A stretch of DNA of 64,000 nt, taken from Macrostomum hystrix (Eukaryota > Platyhelminthes > Macrostomidae). A program made the position numbers and the translations under genes. Each line of letters starts with the position of its first letter. Positions within the stretch are counted from its first letter, which is position 1. Of this stretch, positions 1 through 10,589 are shown in pieces. The notes below the pieces were generated by a model. The model worked only from the letters and a program-made list of their open reading frames with translations. It was not told the DNA's origin and made no database searches. The stretch covers positions 18,148,501 through 18,212,500 of the forward strand of contig CATNEN010000039.1 in NCBI GenBank assembly GCA_950097015.1. Direction: 5' to 3'.

Positions 1-455
1 TTAAGAAGACAGACACCTAGATAAAGAAGACAGACACCTCGATTTAGAAGACAAGACACCTCGTTTAAGAAGACAGACACCTCGTTTAAGAAGACAGACA
101 CCTATATTAAGAAGACAGACACCTAAATTGAGAAGACAGACACCTCGTTTAAGAAGACAGACACCTATATTAAGAAGACAGACACCTAAATTGAGAAGAC
201 AGACACCCAGATTAAGAAGACAGACCAGATTAAGAAGACAGACACCTAAATTGAGAAGACAGACACCCAGATTAAGAAGACAGACACCTAAATTGAGAAG
301 ACAGACACCCAGATTAAGAAGACAGACCAGATTAAGAAGACAGACACCTAAATTGAGAAGACAGACACCCAGATTAAGAAGACAGACACCTAAATTGAGA
401 AGACAGACACCCAGATTAAGAAGACAGATACCTATATTGAGAAGACACACCTACT
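1..455. repeat. 21-bp minisatellite (AAGAAGACAGACACCT core)
   Basis: About 22 tandem units with core AAGAAGACAGACACCT, mostly 21 bp with some 18-bp deletion variants. The array starts before the window edge. Because the unit is a multiple of three it is open on both strands (heptapeptide RRQTPKL and the like), but composition and structure are those of a minisatellite, not a gene. Confidence 0.95.
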
Positions 456-816
456 TATAGAATAACAAGACATACAGTTATATAAGTATTCAGGCACACA
501 ATGTATGCATGTAAAATGAATGCGCTAATATAGAGGAGATAGACACGCAGACGGCAGGAATGTTATAAAGTGTGTCTGTCCATGAATTAAAAGTATACAT
601 ATAAGCCTTCCTAGTTAGTGCGCCATGATTTAGAAGATCAAAAATTGTGACAGGAATGTACACAGTCCGGGGCCTGTAGAGGAAAAGCGATGAGCAGTCA
701 ATCGCACTGCCGTTTAGATTAGCTATACTCAGCACTGAAACTTGAAACCACGTCACCTGTTAGTAGGTAAAAGTGCAAGTTCCAGCGAACTAAGATCAGA
801 GGACAGTGGAGACACG

Positions 817-1951
817 ATGAGCGGAGAGCGACTATCGATGACTAATAGGCAGTCGCCGCAGCCGCAGCCGTTGGCAGAATTGCGGCAGTCCGGACTCGCC
901 GCCTGTCTGTTCTGCGAATTCCGTAGCTGCGTCCCAGTTGCTATGGACAACCATTATCTGTCTGTGCACCGAATCAGCCACACCAATATGGCTAGCTTCG
1001 GCGTCGGTAGCGTCGGCGGAGGTGTTGGCGGCGGTGAGGCATCCACAGCAGCAGCCATGGAGCTGCCAGCAGTTGCGTCAACTGTGAGTTGAATTCAACA
1101 TTTTTTCGTAAGAAATATTTTTCTTAGTTTGATTTTCTTCAACACCGGCAGTAGGGGCTGAGGGGCAGAGCGGTCTAACGCGTCTGCCTCTCGCACCAAG
1201 GTCCTTGAGCTCGATTCCGCGGCGAGGCCACTTTCATTTGGGGCGGCGCAGCTGCGGAGAGAAGGCTTGGGGGCTTGTTGTGCGATTTCCAAGGCACAGT
1301 GAGAGTGTACACTGCCTGAAAATGAGAGTCAGGGCAGATGTACACACCTGTGTGGGCCTATGCCTACATACAGTAGCTGTGTAAGTGTGTGCCCGCAGCC
1401 CTCCTGCAATTATTTTTTTCTTATTATAACGCCAGCAGCAAGCTACAAACTCAGCAATGGCGCTTGGCCTGGCTTGGCTGCAGTTGATGTCAAGACAGTC
1501 ACTGCAAACTCACAGCTTCCTGCTGCAACAGCATTCACGCACGCTGTCTTCGAGCACTAGGCATTTGCCGTTACCGCTGCCGCCGCCGCCACCAACGATT
1601 TCTCAGAGTCCGCCGCAGCCACCGCCTCCGGCTCAGCCACAATCGTCTTCGACCAGCTCGGCACAAATGCGTCGATTGTCAGCTGCATCCGGCACCACCT
1701 CCTCATCATCAGATGGCGTGTCCAATAGGAACGTGGAAAGCCTGGCTAGAAAAGTTTGGGCCCTCGGCGGTAGCTTGAACTGCCTACCGTCGGCGCACTA
1801 TTCGGCCACTTGTCGGCGATGCGGTCGCGAAGTCAAGCTCACTGAGCGAAAGGTGCAAAAGTTCAAGCTGCACATTCAGTCCTGCTATAGGAAGCTGCTG
1901 AGGGCATCTGGGGCCAGGGCTGGATCGACGAGTAGCACTGCTGGGGATTAA
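817..1951 (+). CDS. Two-zinc-finger protein, unrecognised family (2 exons)
   Basis: Exons 817-1083 and 1439-1951 join in phase 0 to give about 259 residues. The donor is ACT|GTGAGT; the acceptor follows a T-rich tract and ends in AGCAG. Exon 1 holds a C2H2 finger: C30-x2-C33, then H46-x4-H51. Exon 2 has a Pro/Ser/Gln-rich stretch, then a second cluster C214-x2-C217-x16-H234-x3-C238 (motif CRRCGREVKL) followed by basic residues. Two isolated fingers in a low-complexity protein suggest a nuclear nucleic-acid or protein binder; that role is inference. The ATG at 817 is the first in the exon. The frame stays open upstream to about 742, so a 5' exon is possible. A SINE fills most of the intron. 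Confidence 0.6.
1155..1423 (+). mobile_element. SINE family 2, copy A (tRNA-derived)
   Basis: The head has an A-box-like GGCAGAGCGGTCTAACG and a B-box-like GCTCGATTCC. The body (CCAAGGCACAGTG, GGCAGATGTACACACCTGTG) and tail (GCAGCCCTCCTGCAAT) are shared with copies at 33385-33692 and 53920-54126. It sits in the zinc-finger gene intron in sense orientation. Its tail is directly followed by the T-rich tract of the splice acceptor. Part of the 3' body is missing compared with the copy at 33385. Confidence 0.8.
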
Positions 1952-4150
1952 GGATTTTAATTCGAATAATGTTTTGTTATAACTACGCTTCTTAGATTGC
2001 TTATTAATTTGCAGATTGTCAAATAGACGAAAAACATATGCTTTCGAACAATATACGTTACAATAGTACGTTTTATATGCTTTTGAAGTGACCAAACAGT
2101 TCTTTTAAACACAATCAAACGATGTTTTTACGCGTCTTAACGTAGTTCAAACGTTCTTAATCGTTAAAAATCTAATTTACGTTGAAGATTTACGTTTGAA
2201 GATCTGTAGCAGTCAAATATTTCTAGGTAAGTAATAGGCCACACAATCGTTAAGAAACTAACAAGGCAAAGATTTGCGACAGAATTTCAAGCAATATTTT
2301 TATTTTTGCAGTCTTAAGAGAATTACACAGTATATGCATGTAAAAACGGAGAAAACTGTTTGAATCTGCTTATTATCTGATCTAAAAAATTGAACTACTG
2401 AGAAAGAATGTAATAAAAGATCGTTTCGCAGAGATTATAAATGAAATTTCAAATAACAATTATAACTTGCTGATCTTATCTATGTGACGTATCCAATCGG
2501 AGTTGTTTACTAGCGAAGTAAAACATTAAGATCGCGGATTAGTAAGAAGCTGTTTTGTGCGTATAACCACGTCTTGAATTAAAAAATGTTAGCTTGCATG
2601 GTACAAAAATATTCTAGCATAAACTATACAAGTCACAAGTTCTCTTTTAAGTAATCTTAGGTCAAGGACCACTAGCACTTCGTTCGCTAGAAGTAGAAGC
2701 CTTCTTTAGTCGGAAGTCCCAGTCGCAAGTCAAAAACTTTTATCGCTAAATACACTTAATTTGTTTGATGATGACGCTACAATGAGTAGAACTTTCATGC
2801 AAAATCAAGAGCCATTGTAGTTACATTGGTTATAAAACAGTGGACCTTGGCAAACTTTCGCACAGTAATGTTGGCTTTGCATAAAATTTAAACGAAACGT
2901 TTTTTTAGTTTTCGCGTATTTTTCAAGAACCGGAGGTATCATCAGTTACAACAAAACTGTCATATAAATAGGTTTTATGTGCTTTCTGTTTGCTTTTGCA
3001 CAATAATTAAGTAAGAAAAAGCCGTTTATTTCATTAATTAAGTCTTTGTAACTAACTAAAACGAATACTGTATTTTTGTTTAGGGGTGTGGTCAAAATAT
3101 TTAATCAAGGAAACTGATCTAAATATAATCATGATTAATTACAAGGACCACTATAGGAGTAGGAGTAGGTCCTTGACTCATTGGATAATTATTTTAAAAC
3201 CTTTTCATGATTCATCTAACAAACAATGATGTGTGCAATTTCTGTTCGTTAGACAAAAATGCAAGTAGGTCCGATTAGATAATGTAATTTTTTAGATTTT
3301 GATATATATGAAATGATATGCTGACCATTTATGATATGCATTGAAATCACGAATCCTAAAGCAATGTTTTATTGCAATAGCTAAAAGTAATGATTTCTTT
3401 ATCCCAGACTTCGAATACAGCGCATTATGTCTATACTAATAGTATATTTGTTTGCTTATGTGTTTCTCTATACTCCATAGCCTGTACCACTGAATCATGG
3501 GTAAAGTCAATCTTTTAAATAAAAATGTTACTTAGAAAAGTTCGTGATGAAATCGATAAATTTATAAGCAGTACAGCACGAAATTATTACCCCAGTCTAC
3601 ATTTTTCCTGTACTTTTATTCATGAGCTAAGTATATTCTGTATATAGCCAAGTTTTTTTCATTTGGTAGTTTGTATGTAGCAGTTTGCAAAAGAAATTCA
3701 CATTTGTAATACAGGCCTCACCCTTAAGCTTAGCCACCTGTATAAATATATTTTTAGCAATGGACCTGTACTATTTTATCCATTTAGCATTACTTTTAGT
3801 GTTAATAATTTATGATTTTATGTTGAAATCATGTTCAAATGTGTTTATACATTAAGTTTGAAAAATATAGAAAAACATTTTATGGCAAATATTGTTTTCA
3901 TACTCTGTGTCTGGTGTGACTAGTAGACTAGTAGACTCTGAGTCTGGGGTTCTATCTAGTGCTAAGTCAATTAAAATATGTATTATTACAAAAATTATTT
4001 TTTGTATGCCTTTCTAATCATATCTAGCTTCTTAGGAAGTTTCTAATCAGATTTTTACTATTTTAGTAGGTATGAATATATATGTTTACATTTTATAGTA
4101 GGGTCTACTTAAAAATCAGAATAAGTTTTACTAACTTTAAACTTTTACAG
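1952..4150. other. AT-rich 3' UTR/intergenic region
   Basis: No coding stretch, array or RNA gene is visible. A candidate poly(A) signal AATAAA lies at 2412-2417, 460 nt after the zinc-finger stop codon. An acceptor-like TTTTACAG at 4143-4150 precedes the first coding exon of the next gene, implying an unseen 5' non-coding exon somewhere here. Confidence 0.6.
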
Positions 4151-4170
4151 TTTGTTGACACCATGTTAAA

Positions 4171-7100
4171 ATGATAAACATGTCCAGCACAGAAGAGAGC
4201 CTTGAACCTGCCACTGTGACACTGATTGGTGAGTTTATATATTTTTTATATTTATACCACTTTTTTGCTTTTATAACTATGATTTAGTTTATTGCAAAGC
4301 TAACATCGACTTCACATTTTAGCCTACAGGGGGATCGGTCTGCAACCACCAAAAGGCAAAAAGAAAGGTAGCTAAGCATTTAAACCCATTTTCATTTAAA
4401 CAAAAAAATGACTTCAGTAAATCTGCTTTTTACTGAAATTTACCAATTTTTAACAAATTGCAGCAGAAAGCAAGAAAGCAAAATGGAAGGTTCTTTTTTG
4501 TCATGGTCAGGAAAAGAAAATGTCTACAGCAGAGATTGTCAGCCAGGAGGGCAATCCAGTATGGGACACAACAGCTACTATGTGAGTAAAGTGCAGTTTA
4601 TTTTTTGCCATCACATTTTAGAAATTTTCCACCAATTGAATTATAACAGATAATTCTTAATTTCTGAATTACTAGTGGTTCTATTAATTTTTGCGTGAGT
4701 CTCTGAACTAATATTATCAGAGTCCCTGAACTAATAGCATCTGAGTCCCTGAACTAATAGTATCTGAGTCCCTGAACTAACAGCATCTGAGTCCCTGAAC
4801 TAATATTATCAGAGTCCCTGAACAAGTAGTATCTGAGTCCCTAAACTAATATTATCCGAGTCACTGAACTAATATTATCAGAGTCCCTGAACTAATAGCA
4901 TCTGAGTCCCTGAACTAATATTATCAGAGTCCCTGAACAAGTAGTATCTGAGTCCCTAAACTAATATTATCCGAGTCACTGAACTAATATTATCAGAGTC
5001 CCTGAACTAATATTATCCGAGTCACTGAACTAATATTATCCGAGTCACTGAACTAATATTATCCGAGTCACTGAACTAATATTATCCGAGTCACTGAACT
5101 AATATTATCAGAGTCCCTGAACTAATAGCATCTGAGTCCCTGAACTAATATTATCAGAGTCCCTGAACAAGTAGTATCTGAGTCCCTAAACTAATATTAT
5201 CCGAGTCCCTGAACTAATATTATCAGAGTCCCTGAACTAATATTATCAGAGTCCCTGAACTAATATTATCAGAGTCCCTGAACTAATAGCATCTGAGTCC
5301 CTAAACTAATATTATCCGAGTCACTGAACTAATATTATCTCAGTCCCTGAACTAATCTTATCTCAGTCCCTGAACTAATATTACCTCAGTCCCTGAAGTA
5401 ATATTATCTGAGTCACTAAACTAATAGCTTATTATTCCTTGAAGTTAGTGTATCTGTCCCTCAAGTATTTAGTGGGATAAGCTGGCATATTTAACACAGA
5501 TATTTATCCCTAAAATCCACCGCTCAGAGCTGTTGGCAACTCTTACGAGCCGCTGGTCCTACTGTTGCACTATCGAGACACACCGATTGGTCAGGTGATT
5601 ATACCCTGGACTCGCGTGCCCGACAAGTCCACTGCTATTGGCCAGTCGGAGATTCTAGGCGAGCTGGAGGCTGTTAGGAAAAGCCCAGAACCAACCGGAG
5701 CCATCTACTACAGCTGCTGGATCGAGTCCTATAGGCCTCACCAGTCGCAGCAGCAGAAGAAGCCACCTGGTCTGCTAAAAAGATTGAGCTTATCGCGCAG
5801 CAAATTATCAGCCAGCAGTGTCAGTATTGCTGAGGATCAGCAGCAGCAGCAGCAGGCTGGCAGTTCCAGCCGCAAAGCCACCGTGCCAACAGTCAAGAAG
5901 TTGAAACGTCGCCTGTTTAATCGAGGCGGCAAGTCAACAACGAAAGACGGCGCCGGTGTTGACTGCGTAGACGGTCCGAACGGCGTCTCCAAGGCCGTGT
6001 CTATGGGCAACCTGTCGTCGTCAACGACGATGCAAATGTCAGCTTTGTCAGCGTCTGGCACCACGCCCGGAGCCTACTCGGTGACGCCTTCGCCATCAGC
6101 ATCGCCGGCGTCGTTGCAGCGTCATCCGATGGCGAGGCCGCATTCTTTGCATAATCTGGCACTTGATCAACCGGCTGATATGCCAACAACTGCGGAGCGT
6201 CAGAAGCAGCAACAGCAGCTGCGTCCGCTGAAACAGCAGGTCAGATCATCTTGATTTTTATAAATTTAGTCATTTAAATTCTGACAGACACAGTGGTTGG
6301 ACCGGAAGGTCTAAAGTTCGAATCTGGACAAACTAAGGTTGAAAATTATTCTAATGGGCCCCAACCAGGTACTATTTGAATCGCAATCAGACAAATATCC
6401 GAGAGGAGAATGACAAATATCACACAGGATGGTGACAAATGTCCCACAGGATAATGACAAATGTCCCACAGGATAATGACAAATGTCCCACAGGATGATG
6501 ACAAATGTCCCACAGGATAATGACAAATGTCCCACAGGATAATGACAAATTTCCCACAGGATAATGACAAATGTCCCACAGGATAATGACAAATATCCCA
6601 CAGGAAAAGGTGACAAACATCACGCAGAAGAAGCGATCAACGTCCTAAAGGATAAGGGATAAATAGTCTAAAAAGAATTGTGACTGACTTCATATTGGAA
6701 AAAAAATTCTAAAAGATAATGACAAATGTCCCACAGGATAATGACAAATGTCCTAATTTGAAAAAAGACAAACGCCCTTAAGTATAAGAGAATAAATGTC
6801 TAAAAGGAATAATTCCTATTGGATAAATTACAAATTCTTTTCCTGAACGACTCTATAGACAACGATGACCCGGTCAAGGTTCCACGCCCTCCTCACTCCC
6901 AACAGACCCAGCAGCTGTCGCCGACCACCCAGCTCGGCCGGAGCCGCAGCGCCGCCTGCCTATTCGCCGGGCCCACCTATCCGTCCGTGGACACAGACAG
7001 GCCGCTGCCTGAGATTCAGCAGATGGAGCCGAGCCGCATGCCGGCTCTGGGCGGACAGAGGGTCACAATCCGCGGCGTCGCCCTCGCCTTGTCGGCCTCC

Positions 7101-10085
7101 GACCTCATCGGCGCCTCACTCGCCGGCGTGCCCTGCCGGGCCGTGTCTTTCATCAGCCCGGAGCAGATCCTGCTGACGGCCGGCACCGCACCAAATTCTG
7201 GCGCCACCGGCCCTGCTGAACTGGTCACCGTCACTGCCGGCTGCGTGCGGTCTGAGGCCTCCTTCACCTACGTGTCTGCCAATGGTGAGCGCCCGCTCTG
7301 TCTAATCCACTTCTCCCCCTCATTCTCACCAACTTCTATTTCTCTCCCAAAGTCCGTTTCTCCCCGAACCTCCATTTCACCCTTAAACTCCGTTTCTCCC
7401 CCCAAACTCCATTTCTTCCCCCAATCATCGTTTCTCCCCCCAAAATCCGTTTCTCGCCGCAACCTCCGTTTCTCACCCCAACCTCCGTTTCTCCCGCCAA
7501 CCTCCATTCTTCCCTCAAACTCCATTTCTCCCCCCAAACTCCATTTCTCGCCCCAAACTCCATTTCTCGCCCCAAACTCCGTTTCTCCCCCCAAACTCCA
7601 TTTCTCGCCCCAAACTCCGTTTCTCCCACAAGCTCCATTTCTTCCTACCCAACCTCCTCCTATTCTCATTTTCTCCCCTGTCCTTCATTTTTCCCATCGC
7701 TTCCTGACCCATCCTCCATCGCAGCCGCATTGTCGCCGCCTGCATCTGGCTCCGGAATCGCGCGAAGTCCTTCGCTAAATCAGCTGCCATTTGGCGGCTC
7801 AACCGCCTCCGGCGTCCAGTCGTCATCGACTGTGTCATCGGAGATTCATCACGCCAGGTCCAGCAGTCTAGAGGCCACTGCCGCTGCCGCCGGAGCACCA
7901 AAGTCTTCTTCGACGATGCTGTCGACGCCACCGCCGGCACTGGCGGCGCCTTCCAAATCTCCGGCTGTCAATATGAAGAAATCGCGCAGTGTTTGGGATA
8001 TGCGGCTTGGCAGGTGCGAGACAATCTATCAGGCTGACCCACCTTGACCTTCAGGCTGACCCACCTTGACCTTCAGGCTGACCCACCTTGACCTTCAGGC
8101 TGACCCACCTTGACCTTCAGGCTGACCCACCTTGACCTTCAGGCTGACCCACCTTGACCTTCAGGCTGACCCACCTTGACCTTCAGGCTGACCCACCTTG
8201 ACCTTCAGGCTGACCCACCTTGACATTCAGGCTGACCCACCTTGACATTCAGGCTGACCCACCTTGACCTTCAGGATGACCCACTTTGACCGTCAGGCTG
8301 ACCCACCTTGACCTTCAGGCTGACTCAATTTGACCTTCAGGCTAACTCACCATGCTCTTCAGGCTAACCCACCATGCTCTTCAGGCTAATGATGCTCTCA
8401 GATTTTCGTTCGGATTTTAGTGAATCGCTAAAACCCATTTAAATTTAAGTCCTTCTAGAAGTAAAAATTTTCCTTGAAGCAGTTTACGGCAGTTTTATAT
8501 TTTTTAAATGGTTATTTTCAACTACAAACTAATTTTATGTGCCAACTAGAATTAGCTACATGTTGGTTCTCGAGTCTTCAGGAATTTCATTTTGTGGTCT
8601 TTGCGCTTTCGCCTGCGAAAAATTTAATTCGACAGGAGCTGTGCAATAGTTGCTCATTATTTTATTAATTTATGTGCTTTATTTAAATTTAAAATTTATT
8701 TATGCATTCGTATTTACTGGGCCAATCAAAATTCACTTTTACTTATACTTGCGCAGTGTTTTGTCCTACATTTCGATTCACTTTAGGCACAAGGGCCCAA
8801 GGTCACACTTTGGGAGATCCATGTCCTTCAGGCCGAACCCACTGTCCTTCAGGCTGAACCCACTGTCCTTTATGCTGAACCCGCTATCCTTCAGGCTGAA
8901 CCAGCTATCCTTCAGGCTGAACCCGCTATCCTTCAGGCTGAACCCGCTATCCTTCAGGCTAAACCCGCTATCCTTCAGGCTGAACCCACTGTCCTTTATG
9001 CTGAACCCGCTATCCTTCAGGCTGAACCAGCTATCCTTCAGGCTGAACCCGCTATCCTTCAGGCTGAACCCGCTATCCTTCAGGCTAAACCCGCTATCCT
9101 TCAGGCTGAACCCGCTGTCCTTCAGGCTAAACCCGCTGTCCTTCAGGCTGAACCCGCTATCCTTCAGGCTAAACCCGCTGTCCTTCATGCTGAACCCGCT
9201 ATCCTTCAAGCTATATTACTTTAAAATAATTTTCAGACCTTTTTAAAACTACATTAAACGAGGTTGTAGCCTAGTGGTTAGGGCGTCGGACTCACGACTT
9301 GAAGGTCGGGGGGTTCGATTCCCGACTCCACTGAAACAATTACTGTCCTTTAGCAAGACACTTAACTCTGCATTGCTTCAGTTCACCCAGCTGTTAAATG
9401 GGTACCAGCATCAGCTGGGATAATTGAAGGTGGGTGTGGCGTCCCCCCAGTCCATGGACTGAACAGCTGTACGCAGCCTTCAGATGCGCCGCGCAATAGC
9501 TGCGGCTGTGCTGTCGGCTGCACATCTGGCCCGATTGGGGCAGGTGTAATCAATCAATTATTATTATTATTAAACGAGTTTTTTATCCTCATTTTCACTG
9601 ATAGATAGTCTGTTTATTAGCATCGATCAAAGCGTTAATCGCCACATTTTCAACCCACTGACAGACGCGGGTCGGACGCTTCAAATGACTGTCCAACGGG
9701 TCAGCAGCAGCAGCAGCAGCCGATTTCTTCAGTCATCGGCGCCGTTGGCATCGGCGGTGTGAAGCTACGAAAACGCGACTCAGGCAAAGGCACACTGTCT
9801 AAGAAGCAGCTGCTGCAGGAGACTGAGTTGCTGCGCGCCCATCTGGAAGCGGCGCACAATGAGCAGATGCGCCTAACAGAGGCTCTGATGGACGCTGAAC
9901 GACTGGCACTCGAAGCCGAGCAGCGCGCCATGGAGGCCGAAGCTCGCGCCCGACTGGAAGCTGAAGCGCACGAAGATAAACTGCTGGAGCTGACTAACTT
10001 CATCGACAGCATGCAGGCCAGGATCATTGAGAGCGGCCACGTTGAACTGCTGGAAAAGTCGCCGCCAAGACCGCCCAGGTGCTGA
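4171..10085 (+). CDS. RAB11FIP: Rab11-FIP-like protein: C2, IPT/TIG, coiled coil, FIP-RBD (7 exons)
   Basis: Coding exons 4171-4228, 4323-4367, 4464-4581, 5528-6239, 6906-7284, 7725-8013 and 9665-10085 join with matching phases and canonical GT-AG sites into 673 residues. Residues 13-142 read as a C2 domain (ATVTLIAYRGIGLQ, then PLVLLLHYRDTPIGQVIIPW). Residues 143-311 are Ser/Lys/Gln-rich. Residues 345-437 form an IPT/TIG domain (GGQRVTIRG, SDLIG, FISPEQILLTAG) closest in appearance to the Ral-binding domain of Sec5/EXOC2. A Glu/Ala-rich coiled coil (580-650) runs into LTNFIDSMQARIIES at 642-656, which fits the FIP Rab-binding motif (Y/F-ID...R-I-M/I-E) near the C-terminus. Class I FIPs have C2 plus RBD and act in Rab11 recycling-endosome traffic; the IPT domain is unusual. 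The start could also be the second ATG at 4180. Confidence 0.8.
4684..5440. repeat. 23-bp minisatellite (GAGTCCCTGAACTAATA core)
   Basis: About 33 units of GAGTCCCTGAACTAATA plus a variable end (TTATCA, GCATCT, TTATCC), inside Rab11-FIP intron 3. Blocks of several units recur in the same variant order, for example from 4800 and again from 4920, showing multi-unit duplications. Confidence 0.95.
6405..6760. repeat. 22-bp minisatellite (GACAAATGTCCCACAGGAT core)
   Basis: Tandem GACAAATGTCCCACAGGAT units in Rab11-FIP intron 4. The main block is 6405-6610, with two stray units at 6718-6755 separated by decayed sequence. Confidence 0.93.
7310..7645. repeat. 19-bp minisatellite (CCCAAACTCCGTTTCTCC core)
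   Basis: Pyrimidine-rich units of CCCAAACTCCGTTTCTCC with many single-base variants fill most of Rab11-FIP intron 5 (7285-7724). The array supplies a C/T-rich tract upstream of the acceptor at 7724. Confidence 0.93.
8036..8392. repeat. 22-bp minisatellite (TTCAGGCTGACCCACCTTGA core)
   Basis: About 16 units in Rab11-FIP intron 6, starting 22 nt after the donor. The proximal units are almost identical and the distal ones decay. The core TTCAGGCTGACCC resembles TTCAGGCTGAACCC of the array at 8818 in the same intron. Confidence 0.95.
8818..9215. repeat. 21-bp minisatellite (TCCTTCAGGCTGAACCCGCT core)
   Basis: About 19 units of TCCTTCAGGCTGAACCCGCTA in Rab11-FIP intron 6. A block of about six units is duplicated in variant order (from 8860 and from 8990). 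The unit length is a multiple of three, so both strands are open (RLNPLSF / KDSGFSL); this is not coding. Confidence 0.95.
9263..9568 (+). mobile_element. SINE family 1, complete copy with target-site duplication
   Basis: The tRNA-like head begins GTTGTAGCCTAGTGGTTAGG (A box) and has GGTTCGATTCC (B box). The body contains TTTAGCAAGACACTTAACTC, GCATTGCTTCAGTTCACCCA and GCTGTTAAATGGGTACCAGC. The tail is (TTA)n. It is flanked by a perfect 10-bp target-site duplication ATTAAACGAG at 9253-9262 and 9569-9578. The body looks like a domain shared by widely distributed animal SINEs; that family link is from memory and unchecked. It lies in Rab11-FIP intron 6, sense orientation. Confidence 0.88.
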
Positions 10086-10589
10086 ATGGGATTTTTTATT
10101 GACTTGAGTATATTTGGGGATAAAATAGTCCAGTACAATTTGGGATTCTTCTGCTGGCTGCCCAAAATCCATAAACAGTTACGCGTGTTTGTCAATCTTT
10201 TCTGTCACAAAAAAGCTAGTCGAGTTTTCATTGTTTTTCCTGTTTGACATTCCGATAATTTTTTTGTGGTAACTTTTATTCACTTTACTACTGTCAATAG
10301 ACGCCTGGAGTGACAACTACCATTTTTTAGTTTCCGTAACTTTGACTAATTTTGCCTTTTTGTTTTTGGTTTCCCTTTACATTCCAATTTATTAAACTGT
10401 ACAACTCGCCAAACTGGAAGTACCAATCGTACTTGTAAAATTTCCTCTTTGTCTGTGATTGTAAAAAAATGTTTTATGCTTGTTTTAGAGCTTTATTTTC
10501 TGCGTTGCTGCCTATACTTATGAATTATATTCTGCTTAGAGTTTGATTTCTAATTCTCAATCTTAGCCTTTTCATGTACATGTTGATGC
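10086..10589. other. 3' flank of the Rab11-FIP gene
   Basis: AT-rich DNA with no ORF or array. A variant poly(A) signal ATTAAA occurs about 300 nt after the stop codon. Nothing else is visible. Confidence 0.5.

Noticed and set aside
9263..9335. A true tRNA gene at the A/B boxes
   Set aside because: The tRNA-like part continues into a SINE body with tail and target-site duplication; the same composite recurs at 63103.
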